A DNA stretch of 8,096 bases from an uncultured Parafilimonas sp. (GTDB lineage: Bacteria > Bacteroidota > Bacteroidia > Chitinophagales > Chitinophagaceae): assembly GCA_937892395.1 (NCBI GenBank), contig CALAGJ010000105.1, positions 1 through 8,096 of the forward strand, read 5' to 3'. Below, in pieces: positions 1-7,136 of this stretch (positions within the stretch are counted from its first letter, which is position 1; each line of letters starts with the position of its first letter). The notes beneath the pieces were generated by a model. The model was not told where the DNA came from, searched no databases, and saw only the letters and a program-made list of their open reading frames with translations. The position numbers and the translations under genes are program-made.

Positions 1-42
1 TCTTGCTTTTTTTCATGTTATTTGCGCACAGAAAAAATAATT

Positions 43-762
43 ATGCTTCCAAAATACAAAAGAGTATTACTCAAGCTTTCCGGGGAATCTTTTATGGGAA
101 ATAAAACAAATGCCAATGATCCATTTGACCCCATAGTGATGCAGCAATATGCTGATGATATCAAAGCTATTACCAACTTGGGTGTACAGGTATCTTTGGT
201 AATAGGCGGGGGCAATATTTACAGGGGCATGAATGAAACTGAAACCGGAATAGAGCGTGCTCATGGTGACTATATGGGTATGCTGGCTACTATGATTAAT
301 GGTATGGCTATGCAAGCAATGCTGGAAAAAATTGGTGTAAATACCCGCTTGCAAAGTGCCATCAAAATGGAGCAAATTGCAGAACCTTATGTACGCAGAA
401 GGGCCATTAGACATTTGGAAAAAAACAGGGTGGTTATATTTGGTGCCGGCACCGGCAATCCTTATTTTACAACAGATACCGCAGGCTCTCTAAGGGCTAT
501 TGAAATAAAAGCAGAAGTTATTTTAAAAGGCACAAGGGTAGATGGAATCTATACCGCAGATCCCGAAAAAGATGCCACTGCCACTCGTTATGAAACCATT
601 ACGTATCAAGAATGTCTCTCAAAAAATTTAAAAGTAATGGATATGACAGCCTTTACGCTTTGTATGGAAAACAAAATGCCCATCATTGTGTTTGACATGA
701 ATAAGCCGGGCAACCTGATGGAAGTAATACAAGGTCAGGCTGTAGGCACATTGGTTTCTTAA
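43..762 (+). CDS. pyrH: UMP kinase (uridylate kinase)
   Basis: This cytoplasmic enzyme phosphorylates UMP to UDP with ATP in pyrimidine nucleotide synthesis. The 239-residue protein belongs to the amino-acid-kinase fold family and has the usual bacterial PyrH length. Visible motifs are the N-terminal phosphate-binding KLSGES (residues 11-16), GGGN followed by RG (55-62), GDYMGMLATMIN (75-86) in the UMP site, GAGTGNPYFTTDTA (134-147), and KGTRVDGIYTADP (162-174) in the ATP region. I chose the ATG at 43 because MLPKYKRVLLKLSGES matches the usual PyrH N-terminus. The frame also opens at a TTG at 22, which would add seven atypical residues. The upstream TTATTTGC at 18-25 vaguely resembles a Bacteroidota -7 element but fits poorly, and most of the upstream region is outside the window. 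The gene ends 9 bases before pdxH, so the two are probably co-transcribed. In many bacteria pyrH sits next to frr or tsf; here pdxH follows instead. Confidence 0.97.
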   Translation: MLPKYKRVLLKLSGESFMGNKTNANDPFDPIVMQQYADDIKAITNLGVQVSLVIGGGNIYRGMNETETGIERAHGDYMGMLATMINGMAMQAMLEKIGVNTRLQSAIKMEQIAEPYVRRRAIRHLEKNRVVIFGAGTGNPYFTTDTAGSLRAIEIKAEVILKGTRVDGIYTADPEKDATATRYETITYQECLSKNLKVMDMTAFTLCMENKMPIIVFDMNKPGNLMEVIQGQAVGTLVS

Positions 763-771
763 TAATTTTTT

Positions 772-1416
772 ATGCATAGTGGCATTGCAGATATACGCAG
801 GGAGTACAAACTAAAATCTCTGGAAGAAAAGGATACACCAGCAAACCCCTTTGATATGTTTGATGCTTGGTGGCAAGCTGCAGTAAACAGTGATATAGAC
901 GAGGTGAATGCCATGACGTTGGCCACAGTAAATAATGATGGTGCAGATGCCCGCATCGTTTTACTCAAAGGATTTACATCCGAAGGGTTTGTTTTTTTTA
1001 CGAATTATAATAGTGATAAAGGCAAGCAAATGGCAGCCAATGGAAAAGTTGCTTTGCTTTTTTTCTGGAAAGAATTAGAACGACAAGTACGCATACAAGG
1101 CAGTGTATCGAAAATATCAAACGAGGATAGCGATGCCTATTTTTATAGTAGGCCTCCAGGTAGTAGAATAGGTGCATGGGCCAGTAATCAAAGCACTTTG
1201 ATAAAAAGCAGACAGGAATTAGAAGAGAATGAATTAAAATATCAAAAGCAGTTTGGTGAAGAAATACCCAGACCACCACACTGGGGCGGTTATATTGTAA
1301 AACCACATCGTTTTGAGTTTTGGCAGGGAAGACCAAACAGACTGCATGATAGAATTGTATATATCATAGAAAATACTCAGCATATAGAATGGCATAAGTG
1401 TAGGGTTGCACCTTGA
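772..1416 (+). CDS. pdxH: Pyridoxamine/pyridoxine 5'-phosphate oxidase
   Basis: This FMN-dependent cytoplasmic enzyme oxidises pyridoxine 5'-phosphate or pyridoxamine 5'-phosphate to pyridoxal 5'-phosphate, in vitamin B6 synthesis and salvage. The 214-residue protein is full length (E. coli PdxH is 218). Family hallmarks are an N-terminal RREY (residues 9-12) and the FMN-binding RIVLLKGF (61-68). FFTNYNSDKGKQ (75-86) follows, then FFWKELERQVRIQG and SRPPGSRIGAWASNQS. The C-terminal WQGRPNRLHDR (184-194) includes the substrate-site Arg190 and His192, which correspond to E. coli Arg197 and His199. The ending WHKCRVAP parallels the family's usual W..RL.P terminus, so the gene is intact. The ATG at 772 has no Shine-Dalgarno sequence, only an AT-rich leader, as is normal in Bacteroidota. 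The 9-base gap after pyrH indicates an operon. No clear terminator follows in the 98 bases before the kinase gene; that gap holds only a short palindrome (CACTTAGTG) and a repeated GCCACT. Confidence 0.97.
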   Translation: MHSGIADIRREYKLKSLEEKDTPANPFDMFDAWWQAAVNSDIDEVNAMTLATVNNDGADARIVLLKGFTSEGFVFFTNYNSDKGKQMAANGKVALLFFWKELERQVRIQGSVSKISNEDSDAYFYSRPPGSRIGAWASNQSTLIKSRQELEENELKYQKQFGEEIPRPPHWGGYIVKPHRFEFWQGRPNRLHDRIVYIIENTQHIEWHKCRVAP

Positions 1417-1514
1417 CAGATAAGGATTCGGTTGCTTCTAGGAATGATTGATCTATTGCCACTTAGTGCCACTCAGATATCTTTCCATCATTTTCCGAAG
1501 GATTATATTATCTT

Positions 1515-4500
1515 GTGCTGCTAAATTTTCAGTTGAAAAATTTTTTTTCATCAATATTGTTTTGCTGCTTTTTCCTTCAATCTAATGGGCAGGAAACAAA
1601 TTATTTTTTTACACAGATTAACACAAATCAGGGGCTTTCTCACAGAAAAGTAAACTGCATTATACAGGATAGTAGGGGCTTTATTTGGATCGGTACCAAT
1701 GATGGTTTAAATAGATATGATGGTAAAAATTTTGTAACTTTTCGAAATATACCGGGCAATACCGCTTCACTGTCCGGCAATGTAATAACTGCTTTGCATG
1801 AAGACAAAAAAGGCCTGCTTTGGATTGGCACTGCCGATGGCGGACTTACCTGCTACAATTATAAACTATCGGCAGATAAACAGTTTACACAGTATAAACA
1901 TAAGGATAATGATAGCAGTTCTATTCCTGTAAATATTATAAATGCAATTGAAACAGATGAACAAGGATTCTTATGGTTGGCCACTAGTGGCAATAGTATA
2001 ATACGCTTTAATAAAAACACACAACAATTTTGGACAGGTGCAAACACACCACGCAAAACTGCACTTGCAGTGTGTGCAGTATCTAAAGAAAAAATTTGGG
2101 CAGGCGGGCAGGGCGGAGGTATCATTCAAATCAATACAAATAATCTTCAAACAACAACGGATAAAAAATATGATGATCTATATGCACCATTGCCACATGT
2201 AAGCATTACTACAATTTATAAAGATGCTAATCAGGATGTATGGATAGGATCCTGGGATAAAAAATTATATCACTATAAGAAGCCACTACAAATTATCAAT
2301 GCTACCGCAAATACAGAACCTGGATTTCCGGGAGATGAAATTTTATCTTTTTGTGAAGATCAGCAAAAGCAACTTTGGATTGGTGGTAAAACGCAAGGGT
2401 TATTTATTTATAACCAAAGCGCCAAGTCATTTCAACACATAAAGCATGACCCAGCCAAAGCTGGAAGCATTGCAGGCAATACCATTTACTGCATGTATAA
2501 AGACAAGTATCAGAATATTTGGATTGGTACTGATGATGGGGTATCCATCTACAAACCTTCTATGCAAAATATGCAGCAGCAATTTCTGCCAAATGATTTT
2601 GAAGGATTGAATATTCAGGACTTGCATGTGGATGATGTAGGGCAAATTTGGTTTGCCACCAATGCAGGATTGTATATAAAATCTGGGGGTACATATAGAC
2701 ATCAGCCATTGACATGGAATCATCAGCCACTCCGCATCAGCAGGATTTATCCTTTGACTAAAACCGAATGGCTATTGGGCACCAATTACTCATTATTTAG
2801 CTATAATCCAATTACAAATGACATCCACTTATTGCCCGGCACTACAGATGATGAAGTGATGAATGGCATTATAAGCAGTACAATAAAAGACATCATTAAA
2901 GATACGATTAATCATCATCAGGTGTTTGTGACAGCACCTTATGGACATTTTATAGCATACTATGATGTAGTTGAAAAAAAATGGTTTTCGAGAAGTTCAA
3001 CTTCCGAAAACATTATTGCAAAATATGATATAAAAGACAATTTGATATCCGGCTTTTTAAAAACCAAATCAGGACAACTATATATGGCCACAGACAAATG
3101 GGGCTTGATACAATGGGATAAGGAAAAACGTTTTCAATATTATATCAATAATCCGGACAATGAGCAATCTATTTCCAATAATCATGTGTTTGATATTGCA
3201 GAGGATTATCTACAGAATTTATGGGTAAGTACTTATGGAGGAGGTCTAAATTATTTCAATACCAACACAAACATTTTTACGCATATAAAACCAACCGGAA
3301 ACTTGGGAGAAGGCATAGCCATTGATAAAAATAATGCCGTGTGGATGATAGCAAATGGTCATCTTGAATTTTATAATCCATTTACGAAAATACACCAATT
3401 GATACAGCTGCCAGATCTTGAAAAACAAGGTGGTGTAAGGGGTAAAATTTTCAAAGATACATCGGGAAATATGTATGTAACCGGCATCAACTATTATATT
3501 GGTTTCAAGCCTGAAAACTATGCTGCATCAGCATTACAGCCTAATGTATTATTTACGGACTTTAGCATTTTCAATAAGTCTGCACCAGAGCTGCTTCAAA
3601 CTTCTTTGATCTCTTTAAAGCCCGGTCAAAATTATTTTTCTATAGAATTTGCAGCCCCGGATTATAGTGGCGCCGCAGTAGAATATGCCTATCGGCTAAT
3701 GGGTTTTGATGATCATTGGATAGAAGCAGGTAGTAGAAATTTTGTAAGCTATAGTAATCTGCCCGGAGGCAATTATAGTTTTGAAGTAAGGGCAAGCAAT
3801 GTGCGGGGAAAATGGGGAACGAATATTGCCACCATCCATCTAAAAATTATACCCCCTTTTTGGACCCAGTGGTGGTTTTATGCATTGGTGGCATTGTTGG
3901 TATCTGCAAGTATTTATTTGTTATATCGGTATAGACTACAGGAGTTTAAAAAGCGACAAACCATAAGAAATAAAATTGCGCAGGATCTGCATGACAATAT
4001 GGGAAGCACACTAAGCAGTATTTCTGTGTATAGCCAGGTGGCATCTATTTATCAAGAAAAAAATAAGACAGTAGATCTTAAAAAAATGTTGGAAAAAATA
4101 GGCATGACCAGTAGTGAAATGATTGGCGAAATGAGTGATATCGTTTGGGCCATTCAACCTAAGAATGATACTTTGCAAACCATCATTCAACGTATGGAGT
4201 CTTTTGCAAAACCATTGCTGCAAGCAAAAAATATTCGATTCAATTTTGACTATCAAATAACCGATAGCAACGCATTACTAAGCATGGAAAAAAGGAAAAA
4301 TTTTTACCTTGTATTTAAGGAAGCAATAAACAATGCGGCTAAATATTCTTCCTGTACTGATCTGCTCGTTAAAATGATTCAAACCCACCATCAACTTTCA
4401 ATAGAAATAAATGACAATGGGTCAGGGTTTGATACGGATGTAGTAAGGAATAATAATAGCCTTGCAGGCAATGGACTGCGCAATATGAGAGAGCGAGCTC

Positions 4501-4580
4501 ATGCTGTGGATGCATCATTTGAACTGTTATCCACAATTGGAAAAGGAACAACAATAATTTTGACCATGTATATCCCCTGA
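1515..4580 (+). CDS. Two-component sensor histidine kinase with two Reg_prop propellers, Y_Y_Y domain and HisKA_3
   Basis: This inner-membrane kinase (1021 residues) should sense a ligand in the periplasm and phosphorylate the adjacent response regulator. An N-terminal signal peptide (about 1-26, ending SNGQ) precedes the propeller part. WIGT-type blade motifs recur with the conserved aromatic near residues 58, 103, 154, 195, 243, 288, 336, 379, 419, 570 and 610, with weaker copies near 470, 522 and 653. This gives about 14 blades, or two seven-bladed propellers. A Y_Y_Y domain spans about 701-780 and one transmembrane helix about 786-804. The HisKA_3 H-box QDLHDN has phospho-acceptor His826. 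The HATPase has its N-box at KEAINNAAK (935-943), G1 at DNGSGFD (967-973) and G2 at GNGLRNMRERA (985-995). It has no receiver or AraC domain, so it is a classical kinase rather than the hybrid form common in Bacteroidota. The start is uncertain: GTG at 1515 is used here, but TTG at 1533 would give a tidier signal peptide, MKNFFSSILF. The ligand is unknown. Confidence 0.95.
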   Translation: MLLNFQLKNFFSSILFCCFFLQSNGQETNYFFTQINTNQGLSHRKVNCIIQDSRGFIWIGTNDGLNRYDGKNFVTFRNIPGNTASLSGNVITALHEDKKGLLWIGTADGGLTCYNYKLSADKQFTQYKHKDNDSSSIPVNIINAIETDEQGFLWLATSGNSIIRFNKNTQQFWTGANTPRKTALAVCAVSKEKIWAGGQGGGIIQINTNNLQTTTDKKYDDLYAPLPHVSITTIYKDANQDVWIGSWDKKLYHYKKPLQIINATANTEPGFPGDEILSFCEDQQKQLWIGGKTQGLFIYNQSAKSFQHIKHDPAKAGSIAGNTIYCMYKDKYQNIWIGTDDGVSIYKPSMQNMQQQFLPNDFEGLNIQDLHVDDVGQIWFATNAGLYIKSGGTYRHQPLTWNHQPLRISRIYPLTKTEWLLGTNYSLFSYNPITNDIHLLPGTTDDEVMNGIISSTIKDIIKDTINHHQVFVTAPYGHFIAYYDVVEKKWFSRSSTSENIIAKYDIKDNLISGFLKTKSGQLYMATDKWGLIQWDKEKRFQYYINNPDNEQSISNNHVFDIAEDYLQNLWVSTYGGGLNYFNTNTNIFTHIKPTGNLGEGIAIDKNNAVWMIANGHLEFYNPFTKIHQLIQLPDLEKQGGVRGKIFKDTSGNMYVTGINYYIGFKPENYAASALQPNVLFTDFSIFNKSAPELLQTSLISLKPGQNYFSIEFAAPDYSGAAVEYAYRLMGFDDHWIEAGSRNFVSYSNLPGGNYSFEVRASNVRGKWGTNIATIHLKIIPPFWTQWWFYALVALLVSASIYLLYRYRLQEFKKRQTIRNKIAQDLHDNMGSTLSSISVYSQVASIYQEKNKTVDLKKMLEKIGMTSSEMIGEMSDIVWAIQPKNDTLQTIIQRMESFAKPLLQAKNIRFNFDYQITDSNALLSMEKRKNFYLVFKEAINNAAKYSSCTDLLVKMIQTHHQLSIEINDNGSGFDTDVVRNNNSLAGNGLRNMRERAHAVDASFELLSTIGKGTTIILTMYIP

Positions 4581-4593
4581 TTTGGGGATATAC
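4568..4593 (+). promoter_or_regulatory. Perfect 10-bp inverted repeat across the kinase stop codon
   Basis: The arm GTATATCCCC (4568-4577) pairs perfectly with GGGGATATAC (4584-4593) around a 6-base loop, TGATTT, whose first three bases are the kinase stop codon. It lies 32 bases before the regulator ATG. No T-run follows, so it is not a canonical intrinsic terminator. It could be an mRNA hairpin that sets the kinase/regulator ratio or protects a transcript end, or a dyad operator bound by the regulator itself. The sequence cannot decide between these. Confidence 0.6.
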
Positions 4594-4610
4594 TGCAATC
4601 ATTTATACTT

Positions 4611-4618
4611 CATATTTG
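4611..4618 (+). promoter_or_regulatory. Possible -7 promoter element upstream of the response regulator
   Basis: CATATTTG differs by one base from the Bacteroidota -7 consensus TAnnTTTG and ends 7 bases before the regulator ATG at 4626. No TTTG or TTG sits about 20 bases upstream, where the -33 element should be; that position is occupied by the 3' arm of the inverted repeat. If real, it would allow the regulator to be made separately from the kinase, with a very short leader. The match is weak. Confidence 0.25.
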
Positions 4619-4625
4619 TATTACT

Positions 4626-5273
4626 ATGTCAGTTCGCATTATACTTTTTGATGATAATAAAAACCTTAGAGATAGTATATCCTTACTTATACAAACTGAG
4701 TCATCATTTGAGCTTGCAGGCTCTTATAGCAATGTATTTACCTGTATAGAAGATATTGAAGAATCAAAGCCGGATGTAATACTTATGGATATTGAAATGC
4801 CCGGTATGACTGGCATTGAGGCTGTAAAACTCATTCGTAAGTCTTATCCCAAAATTGCTATTTTAATACAAACTGTTTTTGAAGATGATGACCGGGTGTT
4901 TGACAGTATTTGCGCAGGTGCAAATGGTTATATCCTCAAAGATCAACTCAATTCAAGATTAATTGATGCCATACATGAACTGGAGTTTGGCGGCAGCCCA
5001 ATGTCTCCAAGTATAGCCAGTAAAGTATTGAGCAAAATGCAGCAACTGACTCCTCATATCAAACCCGAAGCTGCACCAGATTATCAACTAACCCATCGGG
5101 AAAAAGAGGTACTTGCGTGTATAGTAGAAGGGCTTGCTTATAAAATGATAGCGGCCAACTTGCATATCAGTTATGAAACAGTGCGTAGTCATGTAAAAAA
5201 AATATATGAAAAATTGCATGTAGCTTCACTTACTGAAGCAGTATCCAAAGCAATGAGGGAGGGTTTGGTGTAG
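4626..5273 (+). CDS. NarL/LuxR-family response regulator
   Basis: This cytoplasmic DNA-binding regulator (215 residues) should be phosphorylated by the HisKA_3 kinase encoded 45 bases upstream. Its receiver domain (about 1-120) has the acidic pair Asp9-Asp10, phospho-acceptor Asp55 in LMDIEMPG, the switch Thr83 (LIQT) and Lys105 (ILKD), so all the usual phosphorelay residues are present. The C-terminal LuxR-type helix-turn-helix (about 153-215) starts at LTHREKEVLACIVEGL and includes the recognition-helix region ISYETVRSHVKKIYEKL. HisKA_3 kinases typically pair with exactly this regulator class, which supports the partnership. Target genes are not apparent: nothing next to it looks like a sugar-utilisation or transport locus. 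The inverted repeat at 4568-4593 could be an autoregulatory site, but that is inference. The gene ends 45 bases from the end of the convergent broken TonB_C gene, and no strong terminator is seen between them. Confidence 0.97.
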   Translation: MSVRIILFDDNKNLRDSISLLIQTESSFELAGSYSNVFTCIEDIEESKPDVILMDIEMPGMTGIEAVKLIRKSYPKIAILIQTVFEDDDRVFDSICAGANGYILKDQLNSRLIDAIHELEFGGSPMSPSIASKVLSKMQQLTPHIKPEAAPDYQLTHREKEVLACIVEGLAYKMIAANLHISYETVRSHVKKIYEKLHVASLTEAVSKAMREGLV

Positions 5274-5318
5274 GATTCATAAATAAGGTCATCCTTAAAT
5301 GAAGTTTACTAAAGTGGT

Positions 5319-6075
5319 TTATTTATCATCAGAATAATTAAATGTAATCATTTGTGTATGCAAATATTCAACTGCTGCGCCTTGTTGTATAGCTGATGAC
5401 CAATTTGGGCATATTTTAATAATCTTAAAAATTTCTTCATCTATTCGTATTTGTACTGATCTTTTGAGGTAAGTATCTCTATGAACAATGGACCCCTCTT
5501 TTGAAATCGTAAAGCAAATGCCGCAGGCATAAGGACCTATGATAAACTTATTTATACCATTGTCAAATGCTACTTTCTGGTTAAGATTTCTTAAAAGAAA
5601 ATCAGTCCACTTTTTATACCCGCTTGATGGTTTAAATTTTGCTTCTTGAAAATTCGGATTATCTACAGAATTCTTTGCATTAATGCTATCGCTGATAACA
5701 ATTTCCTTTTGCACAACATTATTCAGATATTCAATTTGCCTTACAATTTTTGCTTCCTTATAAAATCTCCAAATGCCTTCTTTATACTTATTGAAAATAT
5801 ATCCTGAACTATCAATATCACCAAGGTCATTATACCAACAAAAGCGCCATGACCTGTATCATTTTTTGCATCTTTATAGGTTTCTTGATATATCATTGGC
5901 CCCATCACATTATAATATCTGTTGATGAATGTAGTATCATCCTGTTGATCTATTCTGAGTATATATACTGCATCTTTTTATCGACAACATTTCTACTCTA
6001 TCTGAATAAGCCGATAATAAAGTACCAAAGTAAAAAATTTATAAAGAAAACGGACGTTGCCAATACAACTCTCAC
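5319..6075 (-). pseudogene. Frameshifted MORN-like / TonB_C-domain protein
   Basis: The intact 3' part encodes a TonB C-terminal-like domain. Its KKWTDFLLRNLN, ISKEGSIVHRD and EEIFKIIKICPNWSSAIQQG fit the Bacteroidota pattern of basic-region, 'I..DG.v', 'eevirvik..P.W.pAiq.G'. In the same frame upstream to 5858, SSGYIFNKYKEGIWRFYKEA resembles a MORN-variant repeat, but a TGA at 5859-5861 closes the frame. A second frame resumes the protein (DAVYILRIDQQDDTTFINRY through KDAKNDTGHGAF) and joins smoothly if one base is restored in the 4-base run at 5840-5843. It is closed in turn at 5978-5980, where another indel in the 5-base run at 5975-5979 would link it to further upstream frames. A hydrophobic segment, MRVVLATSVFFINFLLWYFI, begins at a GTG at 6075 in a third frame and may be the signal or membrane segment. 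The 5' boundary is uncertain. The intact C-terminal piece alone (GTG at 5714, 131 residues) could be mis-called as a gene. The alternative cause is sequencing error. Confidence 0.75.
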
Positions 6076-6198
6076 AATTTTTCTTTTTGACTGAATAGAG
6101 GATTTACTGATGCTTTTACGAATTTGGGAGTCTGAATAATGCTGTTCTGAAACACCAAATACAACTGGGTGAATTTGAAACTTCAAAAAAATAAGATA

Positions 6199-6352
6199 TT
6201 ATTTTTTAATTGGATATGGAATTAATAATCCGACCTTAGGAATTGTTATGCCTACCACCAAATGGCGGTCAAATGAATGGCCCAAAATGGCAAATCATTT
6301 ATGTGATTAATATCATTTATTTCTTCAGGATAGTGTGTTTTTTTCTTTGGTG
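6199..6352 (-). other. Coding-like remnant between the HTH gene and the broken TonB_C gene
   Basis: Directly downstream of the HTH gene the minus strand has a frame with no usual start codon. It reads TPKKKTHYPEEINDINHIND, then LPFWAIHLTAIWW, up to a TAG at 6252-6254. The next frame continues as GITIPKVGLLIPYPIKK and ends with TAA at 6199-6201. Together they look like one short protein interrupted by a one-base slip, because the residue composition is protein-like on both sides of the break. I cannot assign a family. The stretch also holds AATGGC three times (6261, 6276, 6286) and the 9-mer ATCATTTAT twice, 18 bases apart (6294, 6312). It may be chance reading of AT-rich DNA. Confidence 0.3.
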
Positions 6353-6565
6353 TTATGCCTCATCTGCTACAAATTCCAATATCTCCCCCGGCTGACACTG
6401 CAATGCACTACAGATAGATTCCAATGTGCTAAATCGAATTGCTTTTGCCTTTCCTGTTTTTAATACTGAAAGATTAGAAAGCGTAATATCTACTTTCTGC
6501 GATAATTCATTGAGCGACATCTTGCGCTTTGCCATCATCACATCTAAATTTACTACTATGGGCAT
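6353..6565 (-). CDS. Cro/C1-type (XRE) helix-turn-helix transcriptional regulator
   Basis: This 70-residue protein is essentially one DNA-binding domain, of the YozG-like small XRE group. It runs MPIVVNLDVMMAKRKMSLNE, then LSQKVDITLSNLSVLKTGKA and the tail KAIRFSTLESICSALQCQPG, ending EILEFVADEA. The helix-turn-helix covers about residues 14-42, with the conserved tail FSTLESICSAL.CQPGEIL that marks this group. It has no ligand or dimerisation domain. The ATG is preceded by the TAG of the DUF2975 gene with only one base between them (position 6566), so translation is probably coupled. Members of this group are very often encoded next to a DUF2975 membrane protein, as in the B. subtilis yoaS/yozG-type arrangement. 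From that one infers that it regulates its own operon and responds to the membrane partner, which has not been shown here. No clear terminator follows. Confidence 0.95.
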   Translation of the reverse strand: MPIVVNLDVMMAKRKMSLNELSQKVDITLSNLSVLKTGKAKAIRFSTLESICSALQCQPGEILEFVADEA

Positions 6566-6566
6566 A

Positions 6567-7088
6567 CTATACAGTTAAGTCGTTTTCAGATTGTAGTAAA
6601 ACACCTCGTTCAAATATCTGAGCTATAAAAAATATAATGCCTGCCAAAAAAAGAAATTCACCGGCACTCCAAGTATAGTCAACAGGCACGCCTCTCTTCA
6701 TCATCCAATCTGCACTGCCTTCTGCAATGATTGAAATAATGCCGGCCCCAAGTGCCACTCGGCTTAATGCTGATACCAATGCCGCAATTTCAAAACTAAA
6801 AGGATTGTTCATGTCTATTTTGAGAAAAATTTTAATGACTAAATAAGCCATACAAGTTTTCAGAATCAAAATGCCGATGATGAAGGAAAATATATAGATA
6901 TAATAATCCTTGCTTGCTTCAAAAACGGTAGATAAATCAAGACCCATATACAAATTTTTTGCTGCCTCCGGATTTTTAAATAAACTTATAAGAAAGGATA
7001 AAAGGGTTGCACCCGTTTCAATGCATAGCCCAATAAAGATGATCCAAAAAACAACATGCACAATTTTTAAAATACTTGAATGACTCAT
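6567..7088 (-). CDS. DUF2975 family four-helix membrane protein
   Basis: This 173-residue integral membrane protein has four hydrophobic segments, at about residues 8-37, 63-89, 100-123 and 140-162. Family-like features are the NPFSFE motif (94-99) between helices 2 and 3 and the C-terminal RGVLLQSENDLTV, which matches the family's 'G..L..E.eLTV' ending. No catalytic motif is visible and the biochemical role of the family is unknown. It is the first gene of a two-gene minus-strand operon with the XRE regulator that begins one base after its stop. The usual interpretation of such pairs is a membrane protein controlling, or controlled by, a small repressor; this is inference from context. The ATG at 7088 is preceded by an A-rich leader of about 25 bases and by a plausible Bacteroidota promoter at 7120-7150. 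The protein has normal family length, so it looks intact, in contrast to the decayed region downstream of the operon. Confidence 0.93.
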   Translation of the reverse strand: MSHSSILKIVHVVFWIIFIGLCIETGATLLSFLISLFKNPEAAKNLYMGLDLSTVFEASKDYYIYIFSFIIGILILKTCMAYLVIKIFLKIDMNNPFSFEIAALVSALSRVALGAGIISIIAEGSADWMMKRGVPVDYTWSAGEFLFLAGIIFFIAQIFERGVLLQSENDLTV

Positions 7089-7118
7089 TTTCTTCTTAAT
7101 TTTTATTATTTATTTTTT

Positions 7119-7136
7119 GCAAATAAAGGCAAATAA
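7119..7136. repeat. Two direct copies of GCAAATAA, 10 bases apart
   Basis: GCAAATAA occurs at 7119-7126 and again at 7129-7136. The 10-base period is about one DNA helical turn, so both copies face the same side. The pair covers the probable -7 region of the DUF2975-HTH promoter, which makes it a candidate binding site for the small XRE regulator. AT-rich sequence makes short repeats common, so this is only suggestive. Confidence 0.35.

Noticed and set aside
1456..1476. Repeated GCCACT and the palindrome CACTTAGTG upstream of the kinase gene
   Set aside because: The repeats are too short to distinguish from chance, and there is no promoter-like element at a suitable spacing.
5279..5326. Inverted repeat ATAAATAA ... 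TTATTTAT between the convergent regulator and TonB_C pseudogene, considered as a terminator
   Set aside because: The 8-bp stem is all A/T with a loop of about 32 bases and no T-run, so it would be very unstable.
5849..6094. Plus-strand 81-codon hydrophobic open frame
   Set aside because: It lies antisense to the broken TonB_C gene, whose minus-strand frames carry recognisable protein sequence. Its hydrophobic, Ile-rich composition is what the complement of such AT-rich coding DNA gives.
5998..6186. Minus-strand 62-codon open frame starting at TTG 6186, considered as a separate small membrane protein
   Set aside because: Its hydrophobic end lies just where the N-terminus of the frameshifted TonB_C gene is expected, so it is better explained as part of that pseudogene. 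The first 37 residues show no recognisable features.
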